DNA from: Litorivivens lipolytica
GTDB taxonomy: Bacteria > Pseudomonadota > Gammaproteobacteria > Pseudomonadales > Spongiibacteraceae
Length of the DNA: 64,000 nucleotides
Direction: 5' to 3'
Assembly (NCBI RefSeq): GCF_014191715.1
Contig: NZ_JACHWY010000003.1
Location: forward strand, 124,001 to 188,000
Below are positions 63,215 through 64,000 of this stretch, in pieces (positions within the stretch are counted from its first letter, which is position 1; each line of letters opens with the position of its first letter). Both the position numbers and the translations under genes were made by a program. The notes under the pieces were generated by a model. It saw nothing but the letters and a program-made list of their open reading frames with translations, was not told the origin of the DNA and searched no databases.

Positions 63215-64000
63215 ATGACAGACTCTCGCCTGCGCGTGGATACAATCATAATCGGCGGTGGCGTCGCCGGCCTCTGGCTGCTTAACCGGCTGGTAGCAGA
63301 GGGCCGCAATGCGATCCTGTTCGAGCAGAATGATCTCGGCAGTTCGCAAACCATTGCCTCACAGGGGATGATTCACGGCGGCATCAAATACGCGCTGGGC
63401 GGCGCACTGACCGGCGAATCCGAGGCCATTGCCGCCATGCCCGAGCACTGGGCGCGCTGCCTGGAAGGTAAGGGCGATGTGGATATCAGCGCCTGCAACG
63501 TGCTGAGCCGCCACTTCTATCTGTGGTCCACCCGCTCGCTGACCTCTCGACTGTCGTCTTTCTTTGCCAGCAAAATGCTGCGCGGCCGGGTCGACAGCGT
63601 CAAGGCTGATGACCGCCCCCCGGCCTTCGACAGCTCGAAATTCAAAGGCTCGCTGTATCGACTGGCCGATCTGGTATTGGATGTCCCCTCCCTGCTGCAT
63701 ACCCTGTCGGCGCGGCACAGTGATCGGATATTCAAGATCGACTGGTCGGAGGCGCAATTGCAACGCGAAGGCAATCGTGTGGCCGCGCTGCGCTGGAACA
63801 ATGGCCTCAGCATCAGCGCCGATAATTTTATTTTCTCGGCTGGCGCCGGCAACGAATCCCTGCTCGCCCAAGTTGAGTTACAACAACCTGCCATGCAGCG
63901 CCGGCCGCTGCAGCAGGTCTTGGTGAAACACGATTTCCATTCACCTTTATATGCGCATTGCATGGGCACCAACCCCTCGCCCCGGCTGACCATTTCCAGT
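63215..64000 (+). CDS. FAD-dependent oxidoreductase (DAO family), 5' part only
   Basis: This reading frame of 262 codons is open to the window end, so the C-terminus is missing. It begins MTDSRLRVDTIIIGGGVAGLW with the GxGxxG dinucleotide-binding motif at about 14-19, continues with FEQNDLGSSQTIASQGMIHGGIKYALGG, which resembles FAD-binding glycine/D-amino-acid oxidase-type enzymes, and has FIFSAGAGNESLLAQ where the second FAD-contact motif is expected. The start codon has AAGGAGA seven bases upstream. It is divergent from waaA. The substrate cannot be judged from this half. Confidence 0.88.
   Translation, partial: MTDSRLRVDTIIIGGGVAGLWLLNRLVAEGRNAILFEQNDLGSSQTIASQGMIHGGIKYALGGALTGESEAIAAMPEHWARCLEGKGDVDISACNVLSRHFYLWSTRSLTSRLSSFFASKMLRGRVDSVKADDRPPAFDSSKFKGSLYRLADLVLDVPSLLHTLSARHSDRIFKIDWSEAQLQREGNRVAALRWNNGLSISADNFIFSAGAGNESLLAQVELQQPAMQRRPLQQVLVKHDFHSPLYAHCMGTNPSPRLTISS

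Overview
The window is a chromosomal segment of a gammaproteobacterium, most likely a marine oligotroph-type lineage near Spongiibacteraceae/Halieaceae/Cellvibrionales. That placement is inferred from gene order and protein style, not from a database search. Evidence for Gammaproteobacteria: xseB-ispA-dxs, divergent ilvA/rpiA, mutM-coaD-ferredoxin, the tolC/yqiB/cpdA/yqiA/parE neighbourhood and waaA (LPS). Coding density is high and GC is moderately high. No rRNA, tRNA, CRISPR array, prophage or transposase gene was seen.

Layout. 0-2 kb: FHA protein and PP2C phosphatase operon. 2-3 kb: two small exported proteins. 3-13 kb: a lipid/terpenoid/xenobiotic-type catabolic region (three TetR regulators, SDR, SCP-x-like thiolase, cytochrome P450, secreted esterase, LLM flavin oxidoreductase) interrupted by fbp. 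13-19 kb: RNase Z, then the stress operon prkA-DUF444-spoVR. 19-24 kb: an AT-richer insert-like stretch with a DUF3604 protein, followed by a TonB-dependent receptor. 24-31 kb: SDR, isoprenoid-precursor genes xseB-ispA-dxs, ilvA, rpiA, then a 487-bp transposon-like element with perfect 22-bp terminal inverted repeats and no gene of its own. 31-37 kb: CorA/ZntB-type transporter, LLM oxidoreductase, mutM, coaD, ferredoxin, lipoprotein-type gamma-glutamyltransferase, riboflavin synthase. 37-41 kb: YhhN, DUF1145, orphan ParA, LEA-type and OmpA-type lipoproteins. 41-49 kb: a large CehA/McbA-type PHP protein, two MAPEG proteins, an exported hydrolase, fpr with a divergent LysR regulator, and small membrane proteins. 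49.5-52 kb: an operon of retropepsin-like protease, RimK and an AstE/AspA-type deacylase. 52-56 kb: TlyA, DUF2721, an NTF2-like protein and a second TonB receptor. 56-64 kb: parE-yqiA-cpdA-yqiB, tolC, waaA and the start of a FAD oxidoreductase.

How the parts work together. Housekeeping blocks supply isoprenoid precursors (Dxs, IspA), sugar phosphates (Fbp, RpiA), riboflavin, CoA and oxidative DNA repair. The accessory parts look like uptake (two TonB receptors) and oxidative breakdown of hydrophobic carbon sources under TetR control. Three conserved regulatory or modification modules stand out: PrkA-DUF444-SpoVR, protease-RimK-AstE, and FHA-PP2C.

The best non-coding signals are the 487-bp element, a perfect inverted repeat between the P450 and its divergent TetR gene, a perfect 10-bp inverted repeat between fpr and its divergent LysR gene, and two copies of a GTCATTGCGAG-type palindromic repeat. 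I found no clearly new defence or biosynthetic system. The RimK operon and the P450 region are the best places to look for undescribed biology.
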